64,000 bases of DNA, taken from positions 5,537,843 to 5,601,842 of the forward strand of contig JAEMBT020000003.1 of the NCBI GenBank assembly GCA_018873245.2, given 5' to 3'. This DNA is from Archegozetes longisetosus (taxonomy: Eukaryota; Arthropoda; Arachnida; Sarcoptiformes; Trhypochthoniidae). A program made the translations under genes and the position numbers. Positions 12,877-25,429 of the stretch are shown here, one piece after another. The notes under the pieces are model-generated. The model saw nothing but the letters and a program-made list of their open reading frames with translations, did no database searches and was not told the DNA's origin. Numbering within the stretch: the stretch's first letter is position 1; each line of letters opens with the position of its first letter.

Positions 12877-15800
12877 CATTCTCTTCTTGACTCTTTATAA
12901 CTCTTATCGGTTTTGTGTTAAATTTGTAGAGTTGTTGAGTGCGAGTGCATTCTAGTGAAGAAAATGTTGAAAAAGGAATCTTGATTGCGGTTGTGTATAT
13001 CCGAATGGTGAGTTGGGTATTGGACTTAGGTTAGTGCGGTTGTAGAAGAGATGAGTTTGAAAACTGAAGTGTAGTGGACGTAAAGGCATTTGGTGTTTGC
13101 CATTACCATTATTGCCGTTGCCATTTGTTTTTATGCGCGTTATGACATTCACTCTAGCAAGTGTTAATAATTGGCTCTTAAAATCCTCTCTACTTTCGAC
13201 TCTAGTTTCAGTCGCCTAATATACGAAATCATGAAATTGAACATAAAACGCATAAGATTGCCAATGTGATGTAAAATGCATTCGTCCATAAAAACATAAC
13301 AGACAAATGTCATATCTAGCCTAACAAAAATCGATACCAACTTTGTGTGACTCTTCAAATAAGCTGATATTTTGATTGTGATTCTACTATAAAGCTTATA
13401 CTGAAATGAGTGGGTCACTGGCATAAAGTCGTATCTGTAATCTGACTCGAATGAGAGATAAGACTTTATAGCATCGACTTGGCAACCCATAACTTATATG
13501 TGCACTATTCGTCTCTGCCTTGTTTTTATTCGCTTCTTCACTATTACTCTGTGATATATAATATCTATATAAGCACACTATGAGTTTTATACCATAGACT
13601 TCTGTGACATAATGTTATATAAATTTATTTGAATCGGAAAAGAAAATCCTAATATCTGATTTTGATAGTAATTCGAGTTAGAGTTTATGCATGAAGAAAC
13701 AAACTCGATTCGTGGATTTGATTTGATGCATAGTCGTCGAGTTGGGATTAGTAGAAGTGAAATTAGTATATTGCGGTTATAGGTATGAAATGATTATATT
13801 TGAAGCCTCGCAGCAATTTCGCACGGCTACCTATTTAATTGCCACATTTGATTGCCCAAATCCTGTCATATTTACGCATCAATTCATTCTATTTTACCTT
13901 TAGATTCCATCAAATTGTCCACCTCTACTAATTATAATGTGGTTTTTCAGCTCTTTTCAGCTAATGCACTTGTTTCGTGGTTTAAACAAATAACAGAATG
14001 TGTAAAAGTACTTCTTTTGATTTAGTAATGCATAGCAATTGTTAGCGTTTAATATGATCACTAGTATATACGCTGGTAGTGAACAGAAGTGGATGTTTTA
14101 CATAACACAAAGTATCATTTCAATATTGATTCATGCAAATGAATTAATGTGCAAAAGTATTCGACTAATACCACTCTGGTATAGATAGTATACATAAGGT
14201 TTGGTTTGAAAATCGTTTCAATTCACTTGGGCTTTCATTTAATCGCCTAACTTATAGAACTGGCGTACGCTTAACTAGAGCGAATTACTATATTTAGTTT
14301 TAGGTATAATTCCAATGTTTGCAAAACCCATAATTGTGAGCTAATTAATGAATTTAGTTCGATTCAACATTTGCTTTCAATCTGTGTCATTCAACATCAT
14401 CTTTATTTCGTGCGAGTTAATATGATCTAAAGATTTGAAATATCATACCTAATTGTCAGTTACTCAGAGACTGCAATTTGGCTTTTCATAAATATAGGAT
14501 TACATGATTGCCAATTATATAAAGTGACATTATCTCATAATTCAGCTCAAATACAGATTAATCGATCATATGTGAGCTTCAATTCTATTAACTAAATTCT
14601 CCAATTCTTTACTAAAGCTTTTTGAAGAAAATGCGATTTTAAATCTGAACGCAAACAAAGTATTAGAGCAAACGTTTACAAGTCATATATATGTTGTAAT
14701 AACTTGTTTTGGAGCTGAAATTATTTCTATAAATCAAATTATTGAAGTAAAACAAATTGGAAATGGGCTCAAAGAATCATAACTCTATTTGGTGATTAAG
14801 TTAGTCTTGCTGTACGCCAACTCTTTTCTTATTATTCCCTTTTAATCAAGTTTTATACTGAACAAAGTAATGATTTTTGATGAGCAATTCAGAAAGGAAA
14901 GAATAAAACCTAAGTTGTTTGCAATGAAACATAAATCTAAAAAACAGTAAAGTAACTATGTTACAGATGATTATGAATTCTCCAACAGATACAACGCATT
15001 GTCTTTATTACATGTGTTCTGATTTCTCTCTATTTAATGTTATTTTTATTGAAATTTATTCTTTCTTAATGCAATTTTAATTCTTTTCTTTTGTAATTGT
15101 CTATTACATTATCATTAGATCAGAATTAAGGTCATATTCTTAGAGAATATAATCAGATCAGGGCTTGTATTGAGATTCCTGAAACTTATGCAAATTTTCG
15201 CAAAACTTGAATCGCTTTATTCAACTCTCATATCAATGCTTGGATCAGAAACCTATTAAAATAACATCTTCTAAAATACTTCTTAACACCAAGTTCAGCT
15301 TAAAGCCATTCAATTAATGAACAATACAAATACGATTGTATACTTCAAGTCAATGTTTGTCACGATTTTCTGCAAAAATCAGTCTTAAAATTGGAAATTG
15401 CTTTATTGTCTTCAGATGAATGGCTTATTCTTATTATAGATAACAGATTCAAACAATAAGTTATATTGGTACAAAGAGTTTGCCAAGTTTTATAGCTAGC
15501 AATCTATTAATTCAAATGTTATATTCAAATTTGTGAACTTTATTGTGGTTTGAAAAGGCATTGCAAGTTTATTATTAAGCAGTTATATTATACTCAATAC
15601 AATCCTATCAATATTCTGACCGATAGTAAGGAAGCAGATGAATGAGTTTTATAGTTATTATACTCTTTTATCTAAATATTGCCAAAAGCTCTAATGCATA
15701 TTTTCAGTTCCGATTCAATACTGTATTCCGTTATTGACTTTATTGTAAAAGTTCAGTATATACAACAATATAGTTTGCTTGTTTTTATTGTTGATTTGGT

Positions 15801-18800
15801 GATTGATGAGGCTGTCTTACATCATCAGTCGGGTATGTTCTCGCGATGCATCAGGTTTACTCAATCTACATTCAATTCAATAGCAAATACGGTTTGCCCA
15901 ACCACCAATTATAAACAAACATTCTCCAAATATACTTTCCTAATATTGCTTACCATTAACGACAAACTTGCTTCCATCAAAATAGCAAGACTTTGAGAGG
16001 CAGAGACAATCCCGTAATTCTTATTGCATGTCGAAAGGTAATAATGTATTTTATTATTTTCCCCTTTATATGATGTCAAACCCATTATTTGTAATGTGTT
16101 ACTGCTTTATGCACGCTATAGGATGATCCGAGCAATAGATGCGAATATACATTCAGATGCGAATATACATTCCATATTCACCAGAAAATTATGACAACTC
16201 AATAAATTTTAATTTATAAGACGTGCTAACATACGGTCGAAAGAGCTTCATAAAGTTCTGTCTCTCATTGTAATAGCATTAGAGATGGGACTGAGTAGTA
16301 CTGAGCTGAAGCATAGTTAATGCAGGCTTTCTTTGAGATTCTGAATTCATTAACTGTACAGAAGCTGTTATTTGTTTTTTATCCAAACAACTTCTATCTG
16401 GTGTTAGTTCTCAAATAAGACAAATAACGACAATGCTTCTACTAAGACAAATAACTTAAGATGAGAAAAATAATGACATTTTTATCTCACATAAATGGAC
16501 ATTGTCTGCCGAGATATCGATCATTCATGATCTCACTTCTATTGCTTTTTCATTTTCAAACCATTTAACCGATGGAAAATAGATTTCTACCCAAACACTT
16601 CCGCTGATTTGTCATTAAGAGATTCACAAAAGAATGTCATTAACATTAACATTAAGCTCTTGTGTTGCTTGTCTGCAATATTGCGCTCACATCTCGACAA
16701 TAACTACAATTGGTTTATGCTAAGTTGAGAACAATAGACTGAGAGGTAAGTTAGAGCTATTAAAAAAGGTAAAATCATGGGTCTGATGGGTCTGTGAAAT
16801 GCGGGCGAATATTGCGTTTATGTTTTAAGTGAGAGTAGATTTAAGAGGAAGAAAGGCGGCTAATGTTATAGTAAAATGGTTGTGGCGGCTAACGTCATAG
16901 AGAAATGTTGTTCTGGCCAACGCTATAGTGAAATGGTTGTACCGGCTCTCAAGCGTAACTATTGTAGACATTCTAAAATGAACTTTTATTTTACTGGGAA
17001 AATCTGACTCAATAACAGATGTTCTCAACAAATATAAACACACGCTCTAATGCATACTTGCATAATCTTACCAACCACTCCATACGTCTATTATCAACTT
17101 TAAATAATCACAATTCAAACTATTTTTCTATCGTATTTTTCATTATACGCCAACTTTCATAATCACTACATTCTGGTTAGAGTAGAGTAAACTGAAAAAG
17201 TTTAAACCAATCTTAGAGTCAATACATAAAAATGCTGAAGGAGAAGAATTATTTTCTGGAGCGGCACAGAAATGGTTTTTCTTCAATATAAATAAAAGCG
17301 GTTTAAGGATCTTATTCATTGCCTGGAGCGATGTGCGCATTCAAGTGTGAATTGTTCAGAAGCAAAAGTTAGTTTTTGGTGCGCAAATCAATGAATTGTA
17401 GCAAACTGCAGCCTCTCTACTTGCACTTCTTCTTCTCCTTCTTACTTGCACTTCTTTTACTATTCCACTCAAATGTGTTGCTCATCCAACAAAATACAGT
17501 TAAACCCCGATAACTTCAATGTCTAGTTGAGACCTTTTTAAATGAATAAAAATAAGCCTTAGTTTGTTATAGATTTTCATCTTCCTAAAAAGGCTTAACT
17601 ACGTGCTCAAGGTAGAGAGGTTTTACCATACTCGTAATATAGTGACAATTTGCTGCATTTTTATATCTCCTTTCAATCTATATGTTAAAAGTTTTCAGAT
17701 TGCTTTACGATATAATACTAGAATTTGGTTTTTTACAATCTATTTCTTTCGATTTGATAAACGTTGAAATAACGTGACTTTATCGCATTTTAGGACGCAA
17801 TAATTATTATGTAGGAAAAAGTAGCAAAATATCAAAACTTCTTATTTCACCTGAAACTTAGATCAAAAGCATTGCTCAATTTCATACGGTATAGTATTTC
17901 ATTTGATGGCAAAATATTGACTTTACTTTGATTCTTGCGTTGCATTTCTAAACTTATTTGTGTTGAAACCAGAAAAGTGAAGCTTTGATTTTACATCCAA
18001 TTGTTTGCTAACTTATTTCAGTTCTGACTCTATTTCTTCTACTTTTTTGACATTTCGAACATCTTCCACTTCCACTACTTTAATACTGACTTTTATTTCA
18101 GATTTTCAGTTCTTGGTAATTAAGTTATAAGAAAAGTCAATTTTTTGTCAACATCGACTTGAGTCTTATTTTATTTTTTGATTCAAGTCAGAAATTTCAG
18201 ATATGATTGTTGCGGAAAACTTTTTTAGTTAGTTATGAACTGACGCAGAGCTTTAGATTAGTTAATACTAAATTGAATTAAAAACTTTCAAACCTTAACG
18301 AATTGAGAGATTGATCCAAAGAAAAGTTGAATAACATTTATTGAAAGCTGGAGATGAGAACTGAGTCCTGTTCGAAAATAAGCCAATCAAAATTAACATA
18401 TTTAAGCTAAACATTATTTGTTCTGTATCTTATCTGAATTACAAATTCAAAGCTTAAATCAATAAAAACAGTATCGACAAGACTTAGCGCTTCATTAATC
18501 ATAAGCTCTAAAAACAAACTCAATTATCAAAGTTGATTCATGCGCTCTGACTAACAATAAATAGTTGGAAAATGTAAATAAATTGAAGATATCTATATTA
18601 TGTGCAAATTGACACATTAATTATTGCCTGACTAATTGCAAAAATGCCTTTCAATTCGCTATTATTGTAATTAGGGACGGAATAATATTATAAAGAACTA
18701 TTCAGTATTACTATTGAGCCTAACTATTGAATATCTCTACTCTAATAACTATTCTTTAGATGAGTTACACTAATGGCACTGTATATCTGAAGTTCTCCTT

Positions 18801-21800
18801 GACTCTCAGAAAAATTCATGTTTTTCTCATTAACATGACCCAAGACATATAATCAATGGAAAGATATCGAAAGTAATAGATTTTAGAAGGGAGTAAGAAA
18901 TGAAAGTTATTATTAAGTTTGTACTTGTAATTTGAAAACGATGTCACAGGATTGTGCAACGGGTTATTTGTCAATTGAAATTATGAGTGCGATCCCTTTT
19001 AGCTTAACTACTTTCCTAATTAAGTTACAAAAGCCAGTATCGAACTCCTCTCCTAATTTGCCATTCTCCTCGTCAAACTTATTCTTCATATACGTGGCAA
19101 ACATACTGTAATTCATATAAGTGTCAGCTTTCATATTATCTTACACTTTGATGCGAGCGTTTCAGACAAGAAAATAGGTTTTATTTGTTCCAAATATGAG
19201 AGTTATAAATCAAAATTAAAAGATTATGGTTGATTTTTATGGGACATATAGTCCAAAATAATTAGTATTTGCCATAACCATTAGATGATTTTATGAGTTT
19301 TATGAATTATTGATATGTTTGAAGCATACCATAAAACTTTTATCACATTCATTAATTTCAGTTTTGATAGAATCTCATTCAAATTAATACTTCAAACTAT
19401 AACCTTCTGCTGCTTTTCCTAAAACTATTATTTGACACAATAACCGTTAAATATATGTTGTTTAGTAATGGTGAATAAATTTTTCTCAATTGTATTGCAT
19501 GTTTAATATATCTCTCGCCATTCGGATGTCAATTGGGACAATTTATAGAAGTAAATTCGTAATGACGAGCCTTTTTCTTATTGTAAACCTTATTGTTTAA
19601 AACGATTCTTGTGCTAATTCTGATAATTTATTAAATATAGATTTTAAGTTCAAACTTAAGTTTAAGCACGTCTTATATTTGGTTCATATTTTGATTTTTT
19701 GTTTTCTTTGTTATTATTATTTTCAGTTTCTGTACCAAATTTTTCGATAAGACCACCGATGTTAGATAGAGGTAACTATTGGAATTCTATTGATGTTTGA
19801 TGTTTGATGTTTGATAAGATAACTTTATGAGAATGTGATTTGCTTAAAAGTGGTTTAATCTGAATATAACATAACAACATAACAGGTCGCATACATTACA
19901 AGACGACTTATGCCTGTGAAGGAAATCCATTACATTTAACCTGTGAAGAGGGTCGTACTATTCACTTGGTTCGCGCTAATTATGGACGATTCAGTATTAG
20001 TATTTGTAATGATGGCGGAAGATTAGATCTTAGTGTCATCTGCATGTCCTATCGCTCCTTTCTTATCATGTCAGACAGGTTTGTAATCATTTATTTATTC
20101 TTCATTTGACCTCTTGTTTCGTAGATTCAGTTTTTTGGTTATTTCATTAACCACTTTATTCTGTAATAAAGAAAAATTGAATTTGAATATTTGTTTTTCT
20201 CTTCAGATGTAGCCAGAAATCGAATTGCAGCGTAATTGTCTCAAGCAAAATGTTCGGCGATCCATGTCCGGGAACACTGAAGTATTTAGAAGTACAATAT
20301 CACTGCGTTCACGGTATGTAGAGATGCACGAAAAGCGTAATTTTGTCTTTATTGCTTTTCAACCTATTTTCGTTGTGCATTACATAAAACGATTAGAGGC
20401 GCACAGATTTGTGTGGTCTAATATAGGCTAGAAAATAGTTATAGAAAATTTTAAAATCATAATATTTCAAATATCACTACTAATTAAGAGTCGTCCTTGT
20501 GTTTCAAGGGGGAGCATCAGCAGCAACAACAACCAGAAGACCACCCGTACAGTTGAATATTCCGAATATGCCTTCACCCAGCAATACTTCGCTACTTTTG
20601 CCTCCAGTCCAGTCCACCACAATTTCTCCTAATCAAGATGTAATTGCAATTATTACAACAGACGCTCAAATTTCAGCAAAGCATGAGCCTGGCATTTCTT
20701 CCAGCACTCAATTAACTACACCATCTACTAGTACTGTTGATACTAACTTCAATCATATTGAAATCATAGAATCTGGGGATTCAGATTTGCCGCAATTTTC
20801 CCTTAATATGCCTGAAACTAAAGAAATGAGTCCCACTTTGTCGCCATCCGTATCATTAAATACACCATCAATTCAAGTTGTTTCAAATTCTGCGTCTCTG
20901 CCTAAGTTTCCTCCTCCGCCCCCTCCCCCATTAGTATCAAAGCATTTTCCAATTACCGACTTGAAGGTAGATTATTGTCCACCAATATTTGTCAGAAGTC
21001 TCTTTTGGAATTGGACCCGAAAAGGAGAAATAGCAGACCAGAAGTGTCCGGGTGGTGCAACTGGTCTGGTTAAATGGGAATGCAATTACAATCCAATTCT
21101 AGGATCGGCTGATTGGGTACCGGAAAGACCTGATTTCAGTCAATGTCGTTCGTTATGGCTCGACAACTTAGAAGAAAGACTTAATAATGACGAGCCTGTG
21201 ATCAGAATAGCCAATGAATTAGCGCTAATGACTCTGACAAAAGCGTTATTTTGCGAAGATCTTCAACGCATCGCATATATAGTTGCGAAAACATTATCGC
21301 GCGCGGTTACTAGTATGGAAAATTTGCAGTCGTTCGAAGTCTGGCACCGGCACCAAGTGCTGAAAGAGCTATTGATATTCATTGTCGAGGCTGTTAGTAA
21401 TCTATTAGATAATGCACAAGACGATGCTTGGCTCGACTTGAGTGTGGCTGAAAGAAAATCAGTCGCTTCTAAACTACTAAAGGGCTAGAATTGAGCGCAT
21501 TATTACTTGCGGACAATACCAACCAAGACGGATCATTTGCTGTGGCTAAACCCAATGTCTGTAAGTTTAAAAAACATGTAGTGGTTTCCTTTTATTGGTT
21601 TCATGCTTTAGACTGCCTTTTGTTGATTGTATAGCTTAATTTTTTTTACTATTTTCCAGTGGTTTCAGTTCATGTACTCGACACACGAATGCCTATTAGC
21701 TTACAATTCCCTACAGTCGAAGACACCCGCGGCACTATTGAATGGATTCGAATGGAAGATTCACTTTTCTTGCCCGCACAGGCACTACTTGAATATTCAA

Positions 21801-24627
21801 GAGATGGTAATTAGCCATTTATTTTATTGATCGAAAAGTTTTGTGATGGTTATACGAAATTATGCGTTTCAATCTAATTAAATGTTTTATTGATTAGGAT
21901 TGGCTAAAGTGGCCTTTTTAGCATATTATCGAATTGAAGATCTTCTGAAGCCTGACACCTACTTAATAAATGACAAATCCGAAGATATGAGCAGCTCATT
22001 CGCGATGGCAACTAAACTACAAAACCTGACATCTGGATCTCTAGCAATAAATTCTCGAGTTATTGGCGCTTCACTGAGTACCCCCAAAAACGGTGAACAT
22101 GAAAATATTGTATTATCACATCCGATCACAATCATTCTGAGGCATCTTCAAGAAGAAAATGTGTCAAGTCCTAAATGTGTGTATTGGAATACTGAGAGAA
22201 GAGACTGGCTGACAGATGGTTGTTGGATGGACTCTACCAATGCCACTCATACTGTCTGTATGTGCAATCATTTAACACATTTTGCACTTTTGATGGACAT
22301 TCGACCGGTTGACATATTAGAGCCGGAAAATAATTGGCAAAAGCTTGTAGTCATAATTGGCTGCTCTATAGCCATGTTATGCTTAGTTTTCATAACAACG
22401 ATAGTTTGTATGGTCAGTGCTGGCAATACTGAGGCCATTTCAATCCACCGTAATCTTTGTGTGACTCTTCTAATCTCTGAAATGACTTATTTAATTGGTA
22501 TCTATCGGACTGACGTACCATTACTCTGTGGACTAACTGCAGGATTGTTACATTTCTTTCTATTGGCGTCATTTTTGTGGACATTTTTGGAATCATTCGA
22601 CCTCTACCTAAACTTAATAGATATGTACGAAAGTATCAAATCAACTAAAAGATTAATGTGGTATTACATCATAGCATATGGCGGGCCAACTCTTATTATT
22701 TTTATCTCCCTATTTATTGACCCATCGAGTTATGGCACATCAACTTATTGTTGGTTACGTGCAGACAATTACTTTTGCTTCAGTTTTGTTGGTCCAGCCA
22801 TTGGCATTATCTTTGGCGGACTTGTGTTCGTCTTAATCGCTTGTTTTATTTTGTTCAATAATTCGAGCACAAGTACAACAATCAAATGCATAGAACAAAC
22901 TAAGTTAGACTTAACAAAAAGTGGCCTCAAATGGATTGCATTCTTACTATCCTTTCAATGTCTCACCTGGACTTTTGGTTTAATTCATGTTAACATTCAA
23001 ACGTCAAATATTATAGCAATTTGCTTTGCCATTTTCAACATAGTCTTAGGACTGTTTGTTACTTTGTTTTGTGTACTTAAAACTGATAATATTCAACATC
23101 ACAGACTTATGAGAAGTTTGCCACTAATGAGTTTCTGCTTTGAAGATGTAAACTGTTCCAATACGAAAACTAATGTAGTTGTGAGTGACTCCTACACCAA
23201 TAGACCAGTCGTAACACAAGTGACAGCAACGCAAGTGGCGGGAATTGTCCAGCACTCGCAACAAGCACAGCAACAGCAACAACAGCAGCAACAACAACAG
23301 GTGAATATCGCATCTCCCAATTCGTGTTCATCTGCATCACAAATCCCTTCTGTACGTTTATGCTCTATTAATAGCACAGGTATTGCATCCCAACTGCACG
23401 TGAATTGTGTGCATGTTTTATGCTATAATAAAAATCACGCTTTAATTCCTGCATAACTATATGTTTTATAACCACATGTTTTTCATGTCATCGCCAAATG
23501 CGCCGCACATGATTAGTTTTATTTTTAGCGTTTCGTTATTTTTAATTAAATATTGTTTTCTGTTATCTGTTATCCGTAATTAGTTCCGCCCTCAACTCTG
23601 GAACTCGCAACAAGAGAAAGACAGCTCTTCCACAATACTCGATCGCCAATCTATTTCAGTCCAACGAGAATCTGATACGTTATATAACTGTAAAAAGGGC
23701 ACAACTGGACCCATTCTAGTGAATCCAATTAATTCAGTTCCTACAGTAAACGTTGCCATAAGCGACATAACAGCGGCTGCATTAGGCAGTCAGAACTTGG
23801 CTGACTATGAAAGCAAATTACAACAGATCAGAAATAACAGTCTAAGCAGACAACCGAAGTCTCGCCGGAAAAATCGTCTCCACGCCAGCACTCATATAGA
23901 CGAACCCTCACGATATGGAACCCACCCTAACATTCAAAACCAAATTCATCCTAATTTCTATAATCAATACATTGAACACATCTACGAATCCATAGACAGC
24001 GATTCTTTCAGTTCAGGTCTCTATGATCGACAGAATCGTTTCGCTCGTCGATCACCTGCTGTTATGTCACAAATTAATGACTTTTATGCAGGCGCTAATG
24101 TGACGATTAACCCAACGAGTGCTGCAGATGATGATTGGAGTCAAAATTCATCATCAAGTTATGGCCCATTATATGACGATCGACCGCTTTTGATCGGTTC
24201 TCAATCTATCAGTAATAGCCCTAATTTGAATAAACTATTAATATCTCAAGAACAACGCTACCATCCCCATCACTATCACTCTAACCTTAACATCTACGAT
24301 AAGTCAAGAGATCAATTGACGCCAGTGACTCACCGAAATAGTTCGAGACTAAGAAACAATGAAACCTCTATGGGTGATGTCATACAAAACCAAATGCCTT
24401 TTGTTGGTTCAAATACAACCAGTTGGAATATCTATCCAGGATCTAGTGGAACAAACTCTGATTTACCTGATTTGATACAAGATCCTATCGATGCCTCTAA
24501 TAATATAACCACTGTCTTCGTAGAAGCTAATAAAGTCTCGAACAAACCTCAAAGTTTCAAAGATTCTCAACAAACTACTGAAACAGCAGCAACAGAACAA
24601 CACTTAAAACTGAAAACTTATTGTTAG
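7549..24627 (+). CDS. Cirl: Latrophilin/Cirl adhesion GPCR
   Basis: Adhesion-family receptor, about 1357 aa. Coding exons: 7549-7630, 19727-19771, 19886-20078, 20207-20313, 20509-21560, 21660-21806, 21898-23300 and 23584-24627; all joins are phase-compatible. Order: signal peptide (1-25), rhamnose-binding lectin domain (about 45-142, with [11 protein letters not shown] and [14 protein letters not shown]), Ser/Thr/Pro linker with seven prolines, HormR (about 295-365), GAIN domain, GPS (CVYWN to CMCNHLTHF; expected self-cleavage at HL/T near residue 666), seven membrane segments and a long cytoplasmic tail. There is no olfactomedin domain, as in fly Cirl. Oddities: the frame breaks inside the GAIN domain at 21473-21485, where only a -1 shift restores the conserved sequence. 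Two in-phase donors (23301, 23352) give alternative tails, and reading through ends at a stop at 23454-23456. AATAAA lies at 25265. The first exon is assigned by its signal peptide and phase across a 12.1-kb intron, so it is the least certain part. Confidence 0.9.
9981..10015. repeat. Short perfect inverted repeat
   Basis: TTGGGTGTGA and TCACACCCAA form a perfect 10-bp stem with a 15-nt loop. No evidence that it is an RNA gene. Confidence 0.6.
11034..11076. repeat. (TC)n microsatellite
   Basis: Uninterrupted CT repeat of about 43 bases within the first latrophilin intron. Confidence 0.95.
11683..11756. repeat. 17-18-bp tandem repeat
   Basis: Four copies of a unit close to CACAATATATTTGCCT in a row. 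Confidence 0.8.
12671..12694. repeat. (AAT)n microsatellite
   Basis: About eight AAT triplets. Confidence 0.9.
12841..12873. repeat. (TC)n microsatellite
   Basis: About 33 bases of CT repeat, third tract of this motif in the window. Confidence 0.95.
13412..13488. repeat. Dispersed hairpin element, copy B
   Basis: Arms GGTCACTGGCATAAAGTCG and AAGACTTTATAGCATCGAC flank TATCTGTAATCTGAC. It lies in latrophilin intron 1. Its stem is clearer than in copy A, and the arm words ATAAAGTC/GACTTTAT recur in copy D. Confidence 0.65.
16135..16172. repeat. 18-bp direct repeat
   Basis: The unit GATGCGAATATACATTC occurs twice in tandem. Confidence 0.8.
16237..16290. repeat. Probable degenerate hairpin element, copy E
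   Basis: CATAAAGTTCTGTCTCT followed 15 nt later by AGAGATGGGACT. It aligns with copy D along most of its length in one orientation, but the stem has several mismatches. Confidence 0.4.
16856..16946. repeat. About 31-bp tandem repeat, three copies
   Basis: Units share GGCTAAYGTYATAGTRAAATGG-like sequence. They read through in one minus-strand frame, but nothing else supports coding. Confidence 0.8.
20207..20313 (+). other. Latrophilin exon 4, end of lectin domain
   Basis: This exon completes the rhamnose-binding lectin fold. It enters in phase 2 and leaves in phase 1, and carries the Cys residues of [14 protein letters not shown] and YHCVHG. The following acceptor is a weak TTTCAAG at 20508, chosen because it is the one that keeps the frame into the proline/threonine-rich linker. 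Confidence 0.8.
23267..23300 (+). repeat. CAG/CAA repeat encoding polyglutamine
   Basis: Mixed CAG/CAA codons encode about 11 consecutive Gln in the receptor tail. The tract ends exactly at the last CAG before a GTGAAT donor, so the repeat directly abuts a splice site. Confidence 0.85.
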
Positions 24628-25429
24628 TTGACTGAAATGTGATGAAGATATGTTTGTTGTTGCTGTTATTGAAGCAATAATGATGTTATTTGATGTGGTT
24701 TATCGTATACTGAATACTATGTAAAGTTGGCAAAGTCAAAATTGACAAAATGGAAGCTTATCTGATCGCATGCTTACTATTATGACAAATAACTAGTCTT
24801 GCATTAAGATTAACTGCTAGTCTCTATATAGTAATAGTAATGAAAATCAGAAAATCCCAATTCAACCCCATTATTAATTAGCGTAACTCACGAACAGGTG
24901 CCAAATAGTTCTCTAATAACATCTGATTAAAACTTTTATTAAATCAGTTAAATATTTGTTTATTACAATCGTTTCTGATTATTAACTGCCAAACAATGGC
25001 CGCTAACAGCTTTCGGCAACTTTTCACTCCCTAACCTATTTTAGTTCATCTAATCATGTGTCCAAAATTGTTCAGTATCAGACCTAATTTGTTTAGTACC
25101 GGATCTGATTTGTTCAGTATCAGATCTAATTTGTTTGACATCATTGCTATTAATTCGATCAGTTTCTAAAGTGAATCACTTCATTACATAAAGTATTGTA
25201 AGATAAATGTATAGAATTTAAATCATAGAAATGTTTCATAAGTTACTGTAAATTATTTATAAACAATAAAAATCATTTCGTACCAACACTGACTGTATTT
25301 ATTTTACGTCGCCTTCATTAAGAGCCTCACTTTCTGTCTGTCTCTTCTTCTAGGATCAAATTTCGAAAAATTTCTTAGCATTGAAAGCATTGAAAAATTT
25401 CTTAGTATTGTAAAAGTGATTGTTGCTTA
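24628..25429. other. Latrophilin 3' UTR and short intergenic stretch
   Basis: Non-coding. The canonical AATAAA at 25265-25270 probably ends the receptor transcript. A roughly 24-bp imperfect tandem repeat with ATCAGATCTAATTTGTTT-like units lies at about 25072-25137, and a duplicated GAAAAATTTCTTAG word near 25370-25405. Confidence 0.6.

Larger units (their letters stand above)
7631..19726 (+). other. Latrophilin intron 1 (12.1 kb)
   Basis: Bounded by GTAAGAATG and TTTTCAG. I see no gene inside it; open frames at 8.25-8.78, 11.4 and 15.7 kb resemble nothing I know. It carries two (TC)n tracts, an (AAT)n tract, hairpin-family copies at 13412-13488 and about 16237-16290, several short tandem arrays, and a 10-bp perfect stem at 9981-10015. 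All other introns of the gene are under 450 nt. Confidence 0.6.

Noticed and set aside
15679..15996. 105-aa plus-strand frame
   Set aside because: No recognisable motif; starts at a non-ATG codon and has no splice or poly(A) context.
21200..21490. A short intron as the explanation of the latrophilin frame break
   Set aside because: Any intron of suitable length here would remove conserved GAIN-domain residues, and the GT-AG pairs within the 13-nt window are absent; those nearby give introns of about 20 nt.
23192..23377. Minus-strand frame with a poly-Cys run
   Set aside because: Shadow of the CAG/CAA polyglutamine tract in the receptor tail.
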